Origin: Anabaenopsis elenkinii CCIBt3563
Lineage (GTDB): Bacteria > Cyanobacteriota > Cyanobacteriia > Cyanobacteriales > Nostocaceae
Reading direction: 5' to 3'
DNA length: 61,547 nt
Assembly: GCF_015245355.1 (NCBI RefSeq)
Contig: NZ_CP063311.1
Location: forward strand, 2,289,437 to 2,350,983
This document shows, piece after piece, positions 8,116 through 18,353 of this stretch; positions within the stretch are counted from its first letter, which is position 1, and each line of letters begins with the position of its first letter. The notes under the pieces were generated by a model. That model had not been told where the DNA came from and ran no database searches. It was given only the letters and a program-made list of their open reading frames with translations. Position numbers and translations under genes: made by a program.

Positions 8116-9723
8116 TTATTTGAATTGATTCGTAGCTTCTGCTAAGTGCTTTAGTAGTGTAGAATGTGGGAGTGGCCCTTGCAAGTGATTCCAGGGTAAA
8201 ATTTGCTCTGTTGACCACTTGCTGTAAACGTAAAATTCTAAGTCGGGTATTTGCCCTTTGAGTTGTTTAAATGCACGTTTGTAGCTACCCAAAGAATCCC
8301 CAAACTCACGGGTTAATTCTAGAAGTTGGGACAACCGGCGATCGCCTCTGGACAACAAAGCTTGTATAATTGACCAGTTATAACTTTCCGGGCGAAAATC
8401 TATCCCCTGGGGTTTGAGTTTCTTCTGTAGCATTTGTAACCGCTTCTCTGCTTGCTGATTGACCCCAAACCATTGAAAAGGTGTATGTGCCTTGGGTACA
8501 AAGGTACTGCATCCCAGTGTTAACCGCAAACCAGGGGCAGCTTTTTTTACATTAGCCATCATAGATACAGTGGCATCTAAATCTTCTGGTTCTTCGCCGG
8601 GGATACCCACCATACCATAAAGTTTTAAAGCTTTTAATCCTCCCGCTTTGGCATTGATCGCAGCTTGGATGATTTGCTGATTATGCAGCTTTTTGTTGAT
8701 GATTTGGCGCAGCCGATCTGAACCGGTTTCCACAGCAATAGTCAGCGATCGCGTGTCCCTTTTAGCTAAAGTTTCCGCCAGCTGTACCGTCACCGTATTA
8801 GTGCGCACCGAGGCGATACTCAACCGGACATGATCATATTTCGGCTGACTAATATAGTTTAGCAGTTCTTCAAACTCCGGATGTTGAGTTACCGAAGCCC
8901 CCAACAACCCCAAGCGGTTAGTCACTGCTAACCCCTGTTCAATCGCGGGAATTAAAGAACCTTCTAAACTCGCTGTTCTAAAAGGTAAAGTCAGATAACT
9001 CGCAAGACAAAAACGACACATTTCCGGACAGCTGCGCACGACCTCCACCATGTAAATATTTTCCCATGCTGCCTTTTGTGTCACCACAGTAGACCGAGAC
9101 AGAACATTACCGCGGTAAGTTTGCTTTTGCACCACCGGGGGAACTTCCGGTAAAATTGGTGTAATTGACTTCACCTCCCCATCTTGACCGTGATATTCTA
9201 CCTCATACAAACTAGGAACATAAATTCCTGGGACTTGGGCCAGTGCTAGGAGTTTAGTTACCCTAGGGGCGTTTCTCACCTGTTGATAAGTCTCAATGAA
9301 ATTACTCAGGAGATATTCCCCATCACCGAGTAAAATCACATCAAAGAAATCTGCAAAGGGTTCCGGGTTAGCAGTCAGTACCGGACCGCCACCAAACACC
9401 AGGGGATGGGAATCATTACGGGAGTTAGCGCGAATGGGAATATCTAAGGATTCCAGTAAATTTAAAATATTCACATAATCCAGTTCCCAGGAAATCGAAA
9501 AACCGACAATTTCTGGTTTTCTAGGGAGTGGTTCTTGAATATCAGTGAATAAGCGACTGACCTGTACATCCTCACGGGTCGCCAAATTTGCCCAAACCAC
9601 CTGATAACCCAGACTAGTAATACCCACTGTATACTCATTGGGAAAAGCAAAAATCAGGGGTATTGCATCGCTGTTAGGGGTTGTGGGGGTAAATAACAGG
9701 CGTTCTGAGGTAAATACAGTCAT
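8116..9723 (-). CDS. Radical SAM protein
   Basis: A 535-residue radical S-adenosylmethionine enzyme. Cys232, Cys236 and Cys239 in CPEMCRFC ligate the [4Fe-4S] cluster; the N-terminal 150 residues have the B12-binding-like fold pattern (ILLGDGEY, VFGGGPVLTANPEPFADFFD). ETGSD near 325-330 and GIPGEEPEDL are further family motifs. Related cyanobacterial proteins are usually annotated only as radical SAM, so the substrate is not known. It leads an operon with the CPXCG and SRPBCC genes, spacing 0 bp to the former. Confidence 0.9.
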   Translation of the reverse strand: MTVFTSERLLFTPTTPNSDAIPLIFAFPNEYTVGITSLGYQVVWANLATREDVQVSRLFTDIQEPLPRKPEIVGFSISWELDYVNILNLLESLDIPIRANSRNDSHPLVFGGGPVLTANPEPFADFFDVILLGDGEYLLSNFIETYQQVRNAPRVTKLLALAQVPGIYVPSLYEVEYHGQDGEVKSITPILPEVPPVVQKQTYRGNVLSRSTVVTQKAAWENIYMVEVVRSCPEMCRFCLASYLTLPFRTASLEGSLIPAIEQGLAVTNRLGLLGASVTQHPEFEELLNYISQPKYDHVRLSIASVRTNTVTVQLAETLAKRDTRSLTIAVETGSDRLRQIINKKLHNQQIIQAAINAKAGGLKALKLYGMVGIPGEEPEDLDATVSMMANVKKAAPGLRLTLGCSTFVPKAHTPFQWFGVNQQAEKRLQMLQKKLKPQGIDFRPESYNWSIIQALLSRGDRRLSQLLELTREFGDSLGSYKRAFKQLKGQIPDLEFYVYSKWSTEQILPWNHLQGPLPHSTLLKHLAEATNQFK

Positions 9724-9763
9724 ATTAATGGGTAATTGGGGAATAGGAGCTTATTTTAAAGGG

Positions 9764-10024
9764 TTATCTATATTTAATTTTAAGGGATAGAATGATGAAG
9801 TTGAAACAGAAACTGACACTGTTAGCCAGGATAATCGGTAAAGATTTGAGATATATCCCATAAACCAACCATAAAAAAAGACCACTCATAAACGTAACTA
9901 ACATCAGGTAAGAGACATCTTTAGCTGACTTACTTCGCCAGGTTTTCACCATCTGGGGTAAAAAAGCGCTAGTTGTTAAAACAGCCGCACATAGTCCTAA
10001 CAGTGTGATAGAATCCATACTCAA
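9764..10024 (-). CDS. SemiSWEET-type PQ-loop transporter
   Basis: An 86-residue protein with three membrane helices in a single PQ-loop (MtN3) unit. The motif LPQM near residue 22 and the following KTWRSKSAKDVSYLML segment are characteristic of SemiSWEETs, which dimerise to move small sugars across the plasma membrane. Substrate is not predictable from sequence. It is separated by about 50 bp from the divergent gene at 10076. Confidence 0.85.
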   Translation of the reverse strand: MSMDSITLLGLCAAVLTTSAFLPQMVKTWRSKSAKDVSYLMLVTFMSGLFLWLVYGIYLKSLPIILANSVSFCFNFIILSLKIKYR

Positions 10025-10075
10025 TAGTTAATTTTATGCCATTATATAACCATCTTTTTATAAAGATATAGTTAT

Positions 10076-10885
10076 ATGTCACAACAAATAATAGATCAAA
10101 AAGCCTATTTAATCTTTGACACCTTAGAATCTCTCAATTTGCAATTTCGCCTAGAAGCATCTTGGAAACTTACTAAAAATCGACTCCATAAAAATCGCTT
10201 TATATTAGCCATACCAAGAGCAGAAAACTTGAGTAATAAATTCTTATATTTCTGCCAAAAAATGGATATGCCAAATAAATATATAGAAATATTTCAGCAG
10301 AATTTATCTCAGGCAAGTGTAGTATATTTTGGGTTTGAGGGTAATGAAGTCAGTTGTATTTATAAGGTGTATTTAGAATTTTGGGATCAAGTGGTTAATA
10401 AGATTACAAATAAATCTGAGCCAACCGAAACAACTGCACTTTTAGGTTTAGGGTTTAAATGGAACGCCCTAGACAATACCAAGGGGGTTATATCTACATA
10501 TACCTGCTATCCTTTGCTATCTGTAGCAGGGATTTTAAACAGGATATCATCTATTTATCAGGGGTACAATCATTCTCATCCTGGGGAAATAGTCCAGGAG
10601 CTAATCAATTTTGCTGCTGAGAGAGTTAATGATAATCCCTTTATTTATCTAGAGGTAAGTGAAGAAAATAATCCCCGCAAATCCTTTGATTTAAATTTTT
10701 ATCAAGCTAACATACCCTTACAAGATATTGAACATTATTTGGGGAAGATCCGCCAGCATTATGAAATTAATGCTCACAGTTTTAATTACTTCTATCAACA
10801 AATTGGTTCTAAGAATCTAGGACATTTATCTGGTGGTATTGATAGACAAGGAAAAGACTTTCTGACAATTTACTATGAAGTATAG
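10076..10885 (+). CDS. Conserved protein of unknown function
   Basis: A soluble 269-residue protein without signal peptide or membrane segment. I do not recognise a named family with certainty. The pattern is alternating beta strands and helices: FRLEASWKLTKNRLHKNRF, VVYFGFEGNEVSCIYKVYLE, LGFKWNALDNTKGVISTYTC, and a conserved-looking C-terminus LGHLSGGIDRQGKDFLTIYY. The strand-rich core with an early LEAS.K element is weakly reminiscent of ABBA-fold prenyltransferases of cyanobactin pathways, but the match is too slight for assignment. It is transcribed alone. Confidence 0.7.
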   Translation: MSQQIIDQKAYLIFDTLESLNLQFRLEASWKLTKNRLHKNRFILAIPRAENLSNKFLYFCQKMDMPNKYIEIFQQNLSQASVVYFGFEGNEVSCIYKVYLEFWDQVVNKITNKSEPTETTALLGLGFKWNALDNTKGVISTYTCYPLLSVAGILNRISSIYQGYNHSHPGEIVQELINFAAERVNDNPFIYLEVSEENNPRKSFDLNFYQANIPLQDIEHYLGKIRQHYEINAHSFNYFYQQIGSKNLGHLSGGIDRQGKDFLTIYYEV

Positions 10886-11265
10886 GAATTATTTCCCTAC
10901 CTGGGTAAAGCTTAAAAGTTGGGATTGTTCTTGAGGTATCCATGTTTTGGGTAATATCAATCACTATATTAATAGATGTTTAAGTATATAGACTGATATT
11001 CTTCGGAGTTAGGTACAAAAGGGCGGGCAAGATGCCCACCCCACAAGATTTATGATATTAAGGTGTGTAGTTTATTGACTTGAAAAGTGCTGTAAGTATT
11101 AGAATGACTGGCTTGTGTCTTTTTTGGAAGAGGAGTCTTCTAAGGGGGTATATAATAATTGCGCTTCAGTCCTCCTTAAATACTTCGGAGAATTTTTTAC
11201 ACATGAGCAAGTTTTGGTATTGTTTAGCGCTGAGTACCTTACCCTGTCTGACTGCTCCGTAGGAC
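10886..11265. other. Intergenic region with a short palindromic repeat
   Basis: 380 bp between two convergent genes. At 11021-11050 there is a GC-rich imperfect palindrome (GGGCGGGCAAGATGCCCACC) followed by CCACAAGATT, in an AT-rich setting. It looks like a dispersed repeat but no second copy is in this window. Short reading frames here have no protein-like features. Confidence 0.5.
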
Positions 11266-12357
11266 TTATGACAACAGTTGACATTGACCATGATGGCGTA
11301 ACACATGGTCACACAGGACTAAAGCCACCATCGCCTCTACCATGGGTACTGCTCGGGGTAATACACAGGGGTCATGTCTTCCCTTTGCAGCTAAAACAGT
11401 GTCTTCCCCTGCTTGGGTAACTGTTTTTTGCTCCTTTCTAATTGTGGCCGTGGGTTTAAATGCAACTCGCAAGATAATATTTTCACCGTTGGAAATTCCC
11501 CCTTGAATACCCCCTGAACGATTGGTAAGGGTGCGAATTTCTCCACTGTCATCTATATAAAATTCGTCGTTGTGTTCAATCCCGGTTAACAGAGTCCCCC
11601 CAAAACCTGAGCCAATTTCAAAGCCTTTACTAGCGGGGAGAGACATCACACCTTTTGCGATATCCGCTTCTAATTTATCAAAGACTGGTTCCCCTAAGCC
11701 TTTGGGGACGTTGCGAGCTACACATTCTACTACACCCCCAATTGAATTACCATCTCTACCAATTTGCTCAATTAATGAAATCATCCGTTCTGCTGACTCG
11801 CTATCGGGACAGCGGACTATGTTACTCTCCACTTGTTCTAGGGTGACGGTGTTGGGGTCAATCACCGCTTCTAAGTCTTTGATGCGCTTGACGTAGCCGA
11901 TGATTTCAATATTAGCAACTTGACGGAGGATTTTTTTAGCGATCGCACCTGCGGCCACTCTTCCTATTGTCTCACGGGCTGAGGATCTGCCCCCACCTTG
12001 CCAATTGCGAATACCATACTTAGCATCATAAGTTGCATCAGCATGGGAGGGGCGATACTTTTGCGCCATCTCGTCGTAGTCTTGGGGTCGGGTGTCTTTG
12101 TTGCGCACCATCATGGCGATGGGTGTTCCCAAGGTTTTACCCTCAAATACTCCAGATAAAATTTCGCAGCTATCGGCTTCTTTGCGCGGTGTAGTAATTT
12201 TACTTTGTCCCGGTTTTCTCCTGTCTAGTTCTAGTTGAATTTCTGCGGGAGAAATTTCTAATTGAGGGGGACAACCGTCAATTATCACTCCCACACCACC
12301 GCCGTGGGACTCGCCAAATGTAGTAATACGAAATAAATGTCCGAAGGTATTGCCCAT
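11266..12357 (-). CDS. aroC: Chorismate synthase
   Basis: Converts 5-enolpyruvylshikimate 3-phosphate to chorismate using reduced FMN, the last step of the shikimate pathway. The protein (363 aa) has the family signatures [17 protein letters not shown] near the start, [16 protein letters not shown], and the C-terminal [20 protein letters not shown]. Length and motifs are intact and the start context ([19 protein letters not shown]) is canonical. Confidence 0.97.
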   Translation of the reverse strand: MGNTFGHLFRITTFGESHGGGVGVIIDGCPPQLEISPAEIQLELDRRKPGQSKITTPRKEADSCEILSGVFEGKTLGTPIAMMVRNKDTRPQDYDEMAQKYRPSHADATYDAKYGIRNWQGGGRSSARETIGRVAAGAIAKKILRQVANIEIIGYVKRIKDLEAVIDPNTVTLEQVESNIVRCPDSESAERMISLIEQIGRDGNSIGGVVECVARNVPKGLGEPVFDKLEADIAKGVMSLPASKGFEIGSGFGGTLLTGIEHNDEFYIDDSGEIRTLTNRSGGIQGGISNGENIILRVAFKPTATIRKEQKTVTQAGEDTVLAAKGRHDPCVLPRAVPMVEAMVALVLCDHVLRHHGQCQLLS

Positions 12358-12537
12358 GATATTGAGGAAAAACGTTGAGGCTTTTGTATTGTACCGAAAG
12401 TTATTAGTTATAGGGAATAGGGAACAGGGAAGGGGGAATTTGTGTGTACTTCCCTAGACTGGGAAAGGCTATATTTAATTAAATTGTCTATCCCAGCACA
12501 CATATCAACACAGGTGAGTTATCTGTGGGTTTTTACT
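12358..12537. repeat. Degenerate TTCCCTG-type heptamers between aroC and proA
   Basis: 180 bp intergenic. AGGGAATAGGGAACAGGG at about 12411-12430 is the complement of the TTCCCTG heptamers seen near 461 and 60990, in a degenerate form. No gene is seen. Confidence 0.45.
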
Positions 12538-13851
12538 CTAAGTTTTTTCTAGGTCTTTATGGGTAAAGGGTTTAGCATTGGCTCCGGTGTAATTAGCTAC
12601 TATATGACCGTTACCGGTCATCTGATATTTATAGGTAACTAACCCTTCTAACCCAACGGGTCCACGGGGGGGCATTTGTTGCGTACTTATACCTACTTCT
12701 GCGCCGAAACCGTAGCGAAAACCATCAGCGAACCGGGTAGAACAGTTGTGAAATACCCCCGCTGCGTTCACCAGTCCAAAAAATGTTTCTACCGCTGCTG
12801 GGTCTTCTGTGATAATAGCCTCAGTATGGCGGGAACCATACTCGTTAATATGGGCGATCGCCTGTTCTATAGAGTCTACAATTTTGATTGCTAAAATTAA
12901 ATCACTGTATTCTGTTTCCCAGTCTGTGGCGGTAGCACTGCCAATATGCGGTATAATCTCTAAAGTGCGTTCATCGCCCCTTAATTCTACCTCCGCCCCT
13001 GCCAAAGCTGCGGCAATTTTGGGGAGAAATTCCCCAGCAACAGATTGATGGATTAATAGGGTTTCAATGGCGTTACAAGCAGCTGCATATTGAATTTTAG
13101 CATCAACACTAACTGTAATAGCTGTGGTTAGATCAGCAGCTTTGTCTATATATAAATGGCAAATTCCGTCGGCGTGTCCTAATACGGGGATGCGGGTGTT
13201 ATTCTGGACGAATTGTACAAAGGAATTGGAACCCCTGGGAATAATTAAATCTACATATTTATCTAAGTTTAGCAGTTCTCGGGTTTCTTCTCTAGTTGTT
13301 AATAACTGCACGGCATCGGAGTTAACCGCAGTATGAGATAATCCCTGTTTAATGGCTTTAACTATAGCTTCACAAGAAGCGATCGCCTCTTTTCCACCTT
13401 TGAGAATCACACCGTTACCTGATTTGATTGCTAAGGAGACAATTTGAATTGCTGCTTCTGGACGCGCTTCAAAAATAATCCCCAACACCCCCAGGGGACA
13501 AGTAACCCGCTTGAGAACTAAACCAGTATCTAGTTCTCGGTGAATTTGCACAGTTCCCACCGGATCAGGTAGTTTAGCTACATCTCGCACCCCGGCGATC
13601 GCATCTCTTAGTTTATGTTCATCTAACTGTAAGCGTTTATATAGTGGTTTGGCGATACCTGCGGCTGTAGCTGCTTGACAATCGGCTATATTTGCTTGTA
13701 TAATATCATCTTTAGCTAATTCTAGAGCCTGGGCTATGGCTTCTAAGGCTTGGTTTTTGGCTTCTGTATCCAGAATTGCCAATTTACTCGCTGCTTGGCG
13801 GGTTTTTTGGGCGATGGTAATTAGGGGTAAAGTATCTTGCAGGGTGGTCAT
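12538..13851 (-). CDS. proA: Glutamate-5-semialdehyde dehydrogenase
   Basis: Reduces gamma-glutamyl phosphate to glutamate 5-semialdehyde with NADPH in proline synthesis. The 437-residue protein has the ALDH-superfamily fold; the catalytic cysteine lies in [14 protein letters not shown], and [19 protein letters not shown] and [26 protein letters not shown] are ProA signatures. The partner kinase gene proB is also on this strand, about 9 kb away at 22501, not in an operon with it. Confidence 0.97.
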   Translation of the reverse strand: MTTLQDTLPLITIAQKTRQAASKLAILDTEAKNQALEAIAQALELAKDDIIQANIADCQAATAAGIAKPLYKRLQLDEHKLRDAIAGVRDVAKLPDPVGTVQIHRELDTGLVLKRVTCPLGVLGIIFEARPEAAIQIVSLAIKSGNGVILKGGKEAIASCEAIVKAIKQGLSHTAVNSDAVQLLTTREETRELLNLDKYVDLIIPRGSNSFVQFVQNNTRIPVLGHADGICHLYIDKAADLTTAITVSVDAKIQYAAACNAIETLLIHQSVAGEFLPKIAAALAGAEVELRGDERTLEIIPHIGSATATDWETEYSDLILAIKIVDSIEQAIAHINEYGSRHTEAIITEDPAAVETFFGLVNAAGVFHNCSTRFADGFRYGFGAEVGISTQQMPPRGPVGLEGLVTYKYQMTGNGHIVANYTGANAKPFTHKDLEKT

Positions 13852-13904
13852 GTGTGAAAATTTGGCTTTTTTCCCATCTTAACAATACACAGAACCCGCG
13901 GTTT

Positions 13905-13960
13905 TTACATTTTCCCTCTCTTTGCAAGGGGAGGGTTAGGTTGGAGTAAAACCCTATTTG
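13905..13960. repeat. Copy of the CCTCCCCTTG palindromic repeat core
   Basis: On the minus strand this reads CTAACCCTCCCCTTGCAAAGAGAGG, a diverged version of the core at about 409-432, 51050-51073 and 60894-60917. It lies at the point where recognisable hsdS coding sequence ends, which makes it a candidate cause of the hsdS truncation. Confidence 0.55.
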
Positions 13961-13984
13961 ATACCTGATGGAATGATTTGGCTC

Positions 13985-14835
13985 CAGTTTAATAATTCTG
14001 GCAAATCCAAGACTAACTCCACAATTAGCAAATATCAGAGATTCAGGTTTTAAATATAGACTTTTTTTAGATCCTTCTTCTGTCACAGCTTCAGCAGTTA
14101 TATATATATATATATATATATGTCGTCAGATTCTGTTGCATCTCCTATTTTAATCCAAGGAATAGAACCTCCAAGATACTCGCTGATTGGTCTTGGAGAT
14201 GCTCCGCGCCGAACTTTACAAAGAGATCCTAAAGTCTTCACTTTCCACCCTTTAGGATTAGTAACAGGGTCGCCGAACATATCCAAGAAAGTCGATCGCA
14301 ATAATTCCTCTGTCAGTGCGATCGCCTGTTTCCGTTTCCGGCGAATATCGTCAGCTTTATCTAATATTGCAGCGATGCGTCGCTGTTCTTCTAGGGGTGG
14401 TAGGGGTATTTTGATTGCTTCAAGTCTCCCTTTTGTAATATGCTTAAGTCCTACTCCTCCATGTGATTGAGCAATAATTTTGTCTAGTCGGTGGTTAATT
14501 GCATAATAAAAATATTTTTTATCAACTCTATTTTTATCTACCAAAACTCGAAAAATATGTTGGTTTAAAACCGCTTTACCTCGATACCAGAAAAAAGCCC
14601 CGAAGGATGTTCCTGGCGTACCAGACCATGAAAAAAGCAACTCACCTGAATCAATTAGAAATTGATCTTTTATCTCCCCATCAAAAAAATTAAAGCCACA
14701 ATCTGGATTGTTAAGATTTTGTATTCGGACAATGGGAAATCCTGACTTTCCCCAATCACTTGGTTTAAATGCGTAACCATTAACCAGGGTGCAAACGGAA
14801 CCTAATTCTACTTCAGGAAATACACTCATCCCCAA
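13985..14835 (-). pseudogene. hsdS: Type I restriction-modification specificity subunit HsdS, frameshifted and truncated
   Basis: HsdS carries two target-recognition domains (TRDs) that choose the DNA site for type I enzymes. The first frame (14098-14835, 245 aa) holds TRD1 and the central conserved helix IPLPPLEEQRRIAAILDKAD, then starts TRD2 (GWKVKTLGSLCKVRRGASPR). It ends in DDIYIYIYI inside a TA microsatellite. TRD2 continues in another frame right after the microsatellite (TAEAVTEEGSKKS, then SLIFANCGVSLGFARIIKL) until about 13985, where homology stops next to a repeat element. Loss of one TA unit, or gain of two, would rejoin the frames, but the second half of TRD2 and the C-terminal helix are missing. 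No hsdM or hsdR is nearby. Confidence 0.85.
14099..14121. repeat. TA dinucleotide microsatellite within hsdS
   Basis: Eleven TA units plus one T. On the minus strand it encodes alternating Ile and Tyr and ends in an in-frame TAA (14098-14100). Such tracts change length by slipped-strand mispairing; here a change of one unit moves the frame into the rest of TRD2. Confidence 0.95.
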
Positions 14836-14950
14836 AACACCCCCAACATAGCAAAACTCACCCGCATCAAATCACCCAGCACCAGAAACAGCAATAATAA
14901 TTGTATCTCATTTTTCAGTAGATACCTTCACCTTTTGGTAATCCGCTGTA

Positions 14951-15802
14951 TCAATTATCCTGTTGTAACCGCCTTTGTAACTCCCGCACCCGCTCTAAAC
15001 TTAAACCTGTAATTTCTCTAGTTTCTTCTGCACCCATACCCCTGCGGAGTAAATTAATGGCGATGGTTTCCTGTGCTTCTTGGCGAGCTTTTCGTTCCCA
15101 ACTGGTAACAATTTCCATATATTTTTCCTCCTGTAATAATCCCATATTATTCGCCGTCACCTGAAATAATTCCTCTTCAGTCGCACTCAAATTGAGATAG
15201 ACATCTACAAACCCCGAAATTAACTGCATCCGCGCTGGGTCTAGCTTCAAAGTAATTAACAATCGTAAACATTCCGCCTTTACCTGGGGACGTTCCGAGG
15301 GGGGTATCTTCATTTTAGCCATTAAAGCCGCTGCTACGGGGTTAGACTGGGTTAAATAATCTCGCCAACGTAGTTGATTTAATTGGATGGCTCTAAAATT
15401 AAAATCAAGTACCTGTAAGTCACAAAAAGCTACTTGATAATTTTCTGGTTCCCGACGTTGGGGTTCATCAAAGGAAAAAATCACCACCGGATAGATGGGT
15501 AAATCATATTTTTCATGTAAGCGGGCGAAATATTTAAACATCCGCTTGGCAAAATCTGACTGACTGTAAGATTGATTTTCAACGTGAATTAAAAAATAAG
15601 TCTCTTGCTGCTGGTATCGCACCTGCGCTAACAAATCAATTTCTTTTTTATCTCCCGAAGTCACATCATTAAATACTTCCTGGGGTAAAAACTGAATAGA
15701 TTCTCTGTCAATTTCTCTAACTACTTGGGGGAGAAATAACTCTAAAAATTCCACAAAGAAGGTAGAAATCAATTCTTTAAATAAACGGTCATGGTCAATC
15801 AT
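14951..15802 (-). CDS. Rpn-family PD-(D/E)XK nuclease / putative transposase-like protein
   Basis: A 283-residue protein of the Rpn/YhgA-like family common in cyanobacteria. The N-terminal half has the nuclease core: MIDHDRLFKELISTF, then KKEIDLLAQVRYQQQETYFLIHVENQ, in which the D of EIDLLA and the E of HVENQ fit the PD-(D/E)XK metal site. The C-terminus is a charged helix ending in GLSLERVRELQRRLQQ, as in many cyanobacterial members. Rpn proteins of E. coli are DNA endonucleases that promote RecA-independent recombination. It stands alone. Confidence 0.8.
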   Translation of the reverse strand: MIDHDRLFKELISTFFVEFLELFLPQVVREIDRESIQFLPQEVFNDVTSGDKKEIDLLAQVRYQQQETYFLIHVENQSYSQSDFAKRMFKYFARLHEKYDLPIYPVVIFSFDEPQRREPENYQVAFCDLQVLDFNFRAIQLNQLRWRDYLTQSNPVAAALMAKMKIPPSERPQVKAECLRLLITLKLDPARMQLISGFVDVYLNLSATEEELFQVTANNMGLLQEEKYMEIVTSWERKARQEAQETIAINLLRRGMGAEETREITGLSLERVRELQRRLQQDN

Positions 15803-16026
15803 CCCAGCAGTTCCTTTAAAACCTCTAAGTCCGCCCGAATTTCACCCTTTAATAGTTTATACTGTTTCAACTAATAGCTGGCAAATGGTTTGATGGGCGT
15901 TGAAGGAACCAAACAGCACCCCATCGGGGATAAAATTCCCCATGCTAGAATAACCTTAATCAAGTATCCCTCCCTTCATAGCAAGTAATTATTTAAGTAA
16001 AACCTTGATTTTTCCAGGAGAACCTC

Positions 16027-17496
16027 ATGGTTATAGCCACAGTACCAGAGCAACAGGTAAAAATCGGACCCACCCAACTGCTGATTAATAACCAGTGGGT
16101 AGAAAGTATCAGCGGTCGCCACTTTGCTACCATCAACCCCAGTACAGGGGAGGTGATATGTGAGGTAGCAGAAGCAGACACAGCAGACGTAGACCGCGCC
16201 GTACAAGCAGCCCGCAATGCTTTTAATAGTCGGGAATGGCGGGGGATGTCCCCTAGCCGTCGCGGTGAATTGCTGTATAAATTAGCAGATTTAATTGAGG
16301 AAAATACAGAAGAATTGGCGCGACTGGAAACCTTAGATAATGGTAAGCCGTTACATGATTCCCGAGGGGACATAGAGTTAGTCATTGCCTGTTACCGCTA
16401 TTATGCGGGCTGGGCTGACAAAGTGCAAGGTAAAACCATCCCCATTAATGGCCCTTATTTCTGTTACACACGCCATGAACCGGTAGGGGTAGTAGGTCAA
16501 ATTATTCCCTGGAACTTTCCCCTATTAATGCAAGCTTGGAAATTAGCCCCAGCTTTAGCTATGGGTAACACCGTAGTCATGAAAAGCGCCGAACAAACAC
16601 CATTATCTGCGTTGCGGGTGGGTGAGTTAATTATAGCTGCTGGGTTTCCCCCAGGGGTAGTGAATCTATTATCAGGATACGGTCACACAGCGGGAGCGGC
16701 GATCGCCAGACATATGGATATTGACAAAGTAGCCTTTACCGGTTCTACAGAAGTAGGACATTTAATTATGGCTGCTGCAGCGCAAAGTAACCTGAAGCGA
16801 GTAACCTTAGAATTGGGGGGTAAAAGTCCTAATATAGTGTTTGCTGATGCAGACTTAGAAGCAGCGATCGCCGGTTCCCATGAAGGTATATTTTTTAATC
16901 AAGGTCAGTGTTGCTGCGCCGGTTCCCGGTTATTTGTAGAAGAGAAATGTTATGATGAGTTTGTTACCAAAAGCGTAGAGGCAGCGAAAAGGCGGGTAGT
17001 GGGTAACCCCTTTGACAGCAACACCCAACAGGGACCCCAAGTAGACAAAGAGCAATTTGATAGAGTCATGGGTTACATCAACGCCGGGAACCGGGAAGGG
17101 GCCAAGCTCCTGTGTGGAGGGACTCAAATCGGCGAAAAGGGTTTCTTTATTACACCCACAGTTTTTGCTGATGTTCAAGATCATATGCAGATAGCTCAAG
17201 AAGAAATCTTTGGCCCAGTCATGAGCATCATCAAATTTAGAGACATCGAAGAAGTAATTAAGCGGGCGAATAATACCATCTACGGACTAGCTGCAGCAGT
17301 CTGGACACAGGATATTACCAAAGCCCATGCGATCGCCAACAATGTCCGAGCGGGTACGGTGTGGGTAAATTGTTACGACGTATTCGACCCAGCAGCACCC
17401 TTTGGCGGGTTCAAACAGTCAGGGATGGGTAGAGAACTCGGAGAATATGGACTGCAACAATACACCGAGGTGAAGACAGTCACCATCAAATTATAA
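16027..17496 (+). CDS. Aldehyde dehydrogenase, ALDH1/2-like
   Basis: A 489-residue NAD(P)-dependent aldehyde dehydrogenase, complete. The catalytic glutamate is in [13 protein letters not shown] (about 260-272) and the catalytic cysteine in [17 protein letters not shown] (about 292-308); the cofactor loop FTGSTEVG is intact. The CCC active site resembles animal ALDH1/ALDH2 and the cyanobacterial enzymes that oxidise apocarotenals such as retinal, so an apocarotenoid substrate is possible but not shown. An AGGAG ribosome site precedes the ATG. The last 6 bp overlap the convergent mazG gene. Confidence 0.92.
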   Translation: MVIATVPEQQVKIGPTQLLINNQWVESISGRHFATINPSTGEVICEVAEADTADVDRAVQAARNAFNSREWRGMSPSRRGELLYKLADLIEENTEELARLETLDNGKPLHDSRGDIELVIACYRYYAGWADKVQGKTIPINGPYFCYTRHEPVGVVGQIIPWNFPLLMQAWKLAPALAMGNTVVMKSAEQTPLSALRVGELIIAAGFPPGVVNLLSGYGHTAGAAIARHMDIDKVAFTGSTEVGHLIMAAAAQSNLKRVTLELGGKSPNIVFADADLEAAIAGSHEGIFFNQGQCCCAGSRLFVEEKCYDEFVTKSVEAAKRRVVGNPFDSNTQQGPQVDKEQFDRVMGYINAGNREGAKLLCGGTQIGEKGFFITPTVFADVQDHMQIAQEEIFGPVMSIIKFRDIEEVIKRANNTIYGLAAAVWTQDITKAHAIANNVRAGTVWVNCYDVFDPAAPFGGFKQSGMGRELGEYGLQQYTEVKTVTIKL

Positions 17497-18300
17497 CCCT
17501 TGCTCCCGAGCAATTTGGGCCTTAGCCTGCTGCCATAAAGATTCTAACTCATCTAAAGAGTAATCAGACAGGGGGCGATCGAGTACCGCCTCCATTTTTT
17601 GTAACCTGTGTACAAAGCGCCGATTAGTTCCTTGTAAAGCAGCGCTAGGGTCAAGATTGTACCACCGAGCCAACTGGATAACTGCAAACAGTAAATCACC
17701 TAATTCTGCTTCTTGACGTGCTGGTGTTTCCCCCGCCAAAGCCTCTTGAAACTCCCCCAACTCCTCATAAAACTTCGACCAAACCCCGTCAATACTTTCC
17801 CACTCAAAACCCACCTGGGCCGCCTTTTGGGAAATTTTCATCGCCCCCATTAACGGCGGAAGAGTCCGACCATAACGACCCAGCTGCTCACTCAACTGAT
17901 GCTGAACAGAAACCTCCCCCTTTTCCTTCGCCTTAATCGCCTCCCAATTTTCCCTCACCTCATCCACACCCGCAACCGACAGATCACCAAACACATGGGG
18001 ATGACGACGGATCAACTTTTGCGAAATCCCCCTAGCAACCCCCTCTAAATCAAACCTTCCCGACTCCCCAGCAATTTGGGCTTGGAGAACCACCTGTAAT
18101 AATAAATCCCCCAACTCCTCCGCCATAGCTGCATCATCACCCCCTTGAATTGCATCAACCACCTCATAAGCCTCCTCAATCACATAAGGAATCAGACTTT
18201 GGGGAGTTTGCGCCAAATCCCAAGGACAACCCCCATCAGGCGATCGCAACCGAGCTACCACCGAAATCAACTCATGTAAAGCCGCCAAACACTCATCCAT
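17491..18300 (-). CDS. mazG: Nucleoside triphosphate pyrophosphohydrolase MazG
   Basis: Hydrolyses (d)NTPs to monophosphates and pyrophosphate; a house-cleaning enzyme. The 269-residue protein has two MazG domains: the first with [18 protein letters not shown] and the metal motifs EEAYE (about 49-53) and EELGD (about 68-72); the second with EELGEFQEA and [16 protein letters not shown]. The repeated EExxE/ELGD pattern shows both are structurally complete. Confidence 0.95.
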   Translation of the reverse strand: MDECLAALHELISVVARLRSPDGGCPWDLAQTPQSLIPYVIEEAYEVVDAIQGGDDAAMAEELGDLLLQVVLQAQIAGESGRFDLEGVARGISQKLIRRHPHVFGDLSVAGVDEVRENWEAIKAKEKGEVSVQHQLSEQLGRYGRTLPPLMGAMKISQKAAQVGFEWESIDGVWSKFYEELGEFQEALAGETPARQEAELGDLLFAVIQLARWYNLDPSAALQGTNRRFVHRLQKMEAVLDRPLSDYSLDELESLWQQAKAQIAREQGL

Positions 18301-18305
18301 AAAAA

Positions 18306-18345
18306 CCTCTGCGTACCTTTGCGCTTACCTTAGCGTACCTTGGCG
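18306..18345. repeat. Degenerate TACCTTNGCG tandem repeat
   Basis: Three or four imperfect copies of a unit like GCGTACCTTTGC lie between mazG and the DUF2227 gene. No coding or terminator feature is apparent. Confidence 0.5.
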
Positions 18346-18353
18346 TTAAAAAA

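Noticed and set aside
11080..11420. Short overlapping plus-strand frames near the aroC end
   Set aside because: No family features; they are antisense to aroC or lie in an AT-rich gap.
13784..14086. Independent 100-aa gene on the minus strand
   Set aside because: Its first third is the out-of-frame continuation of hsdS TRD2, and the rest runs through a repeat into the proA start region.
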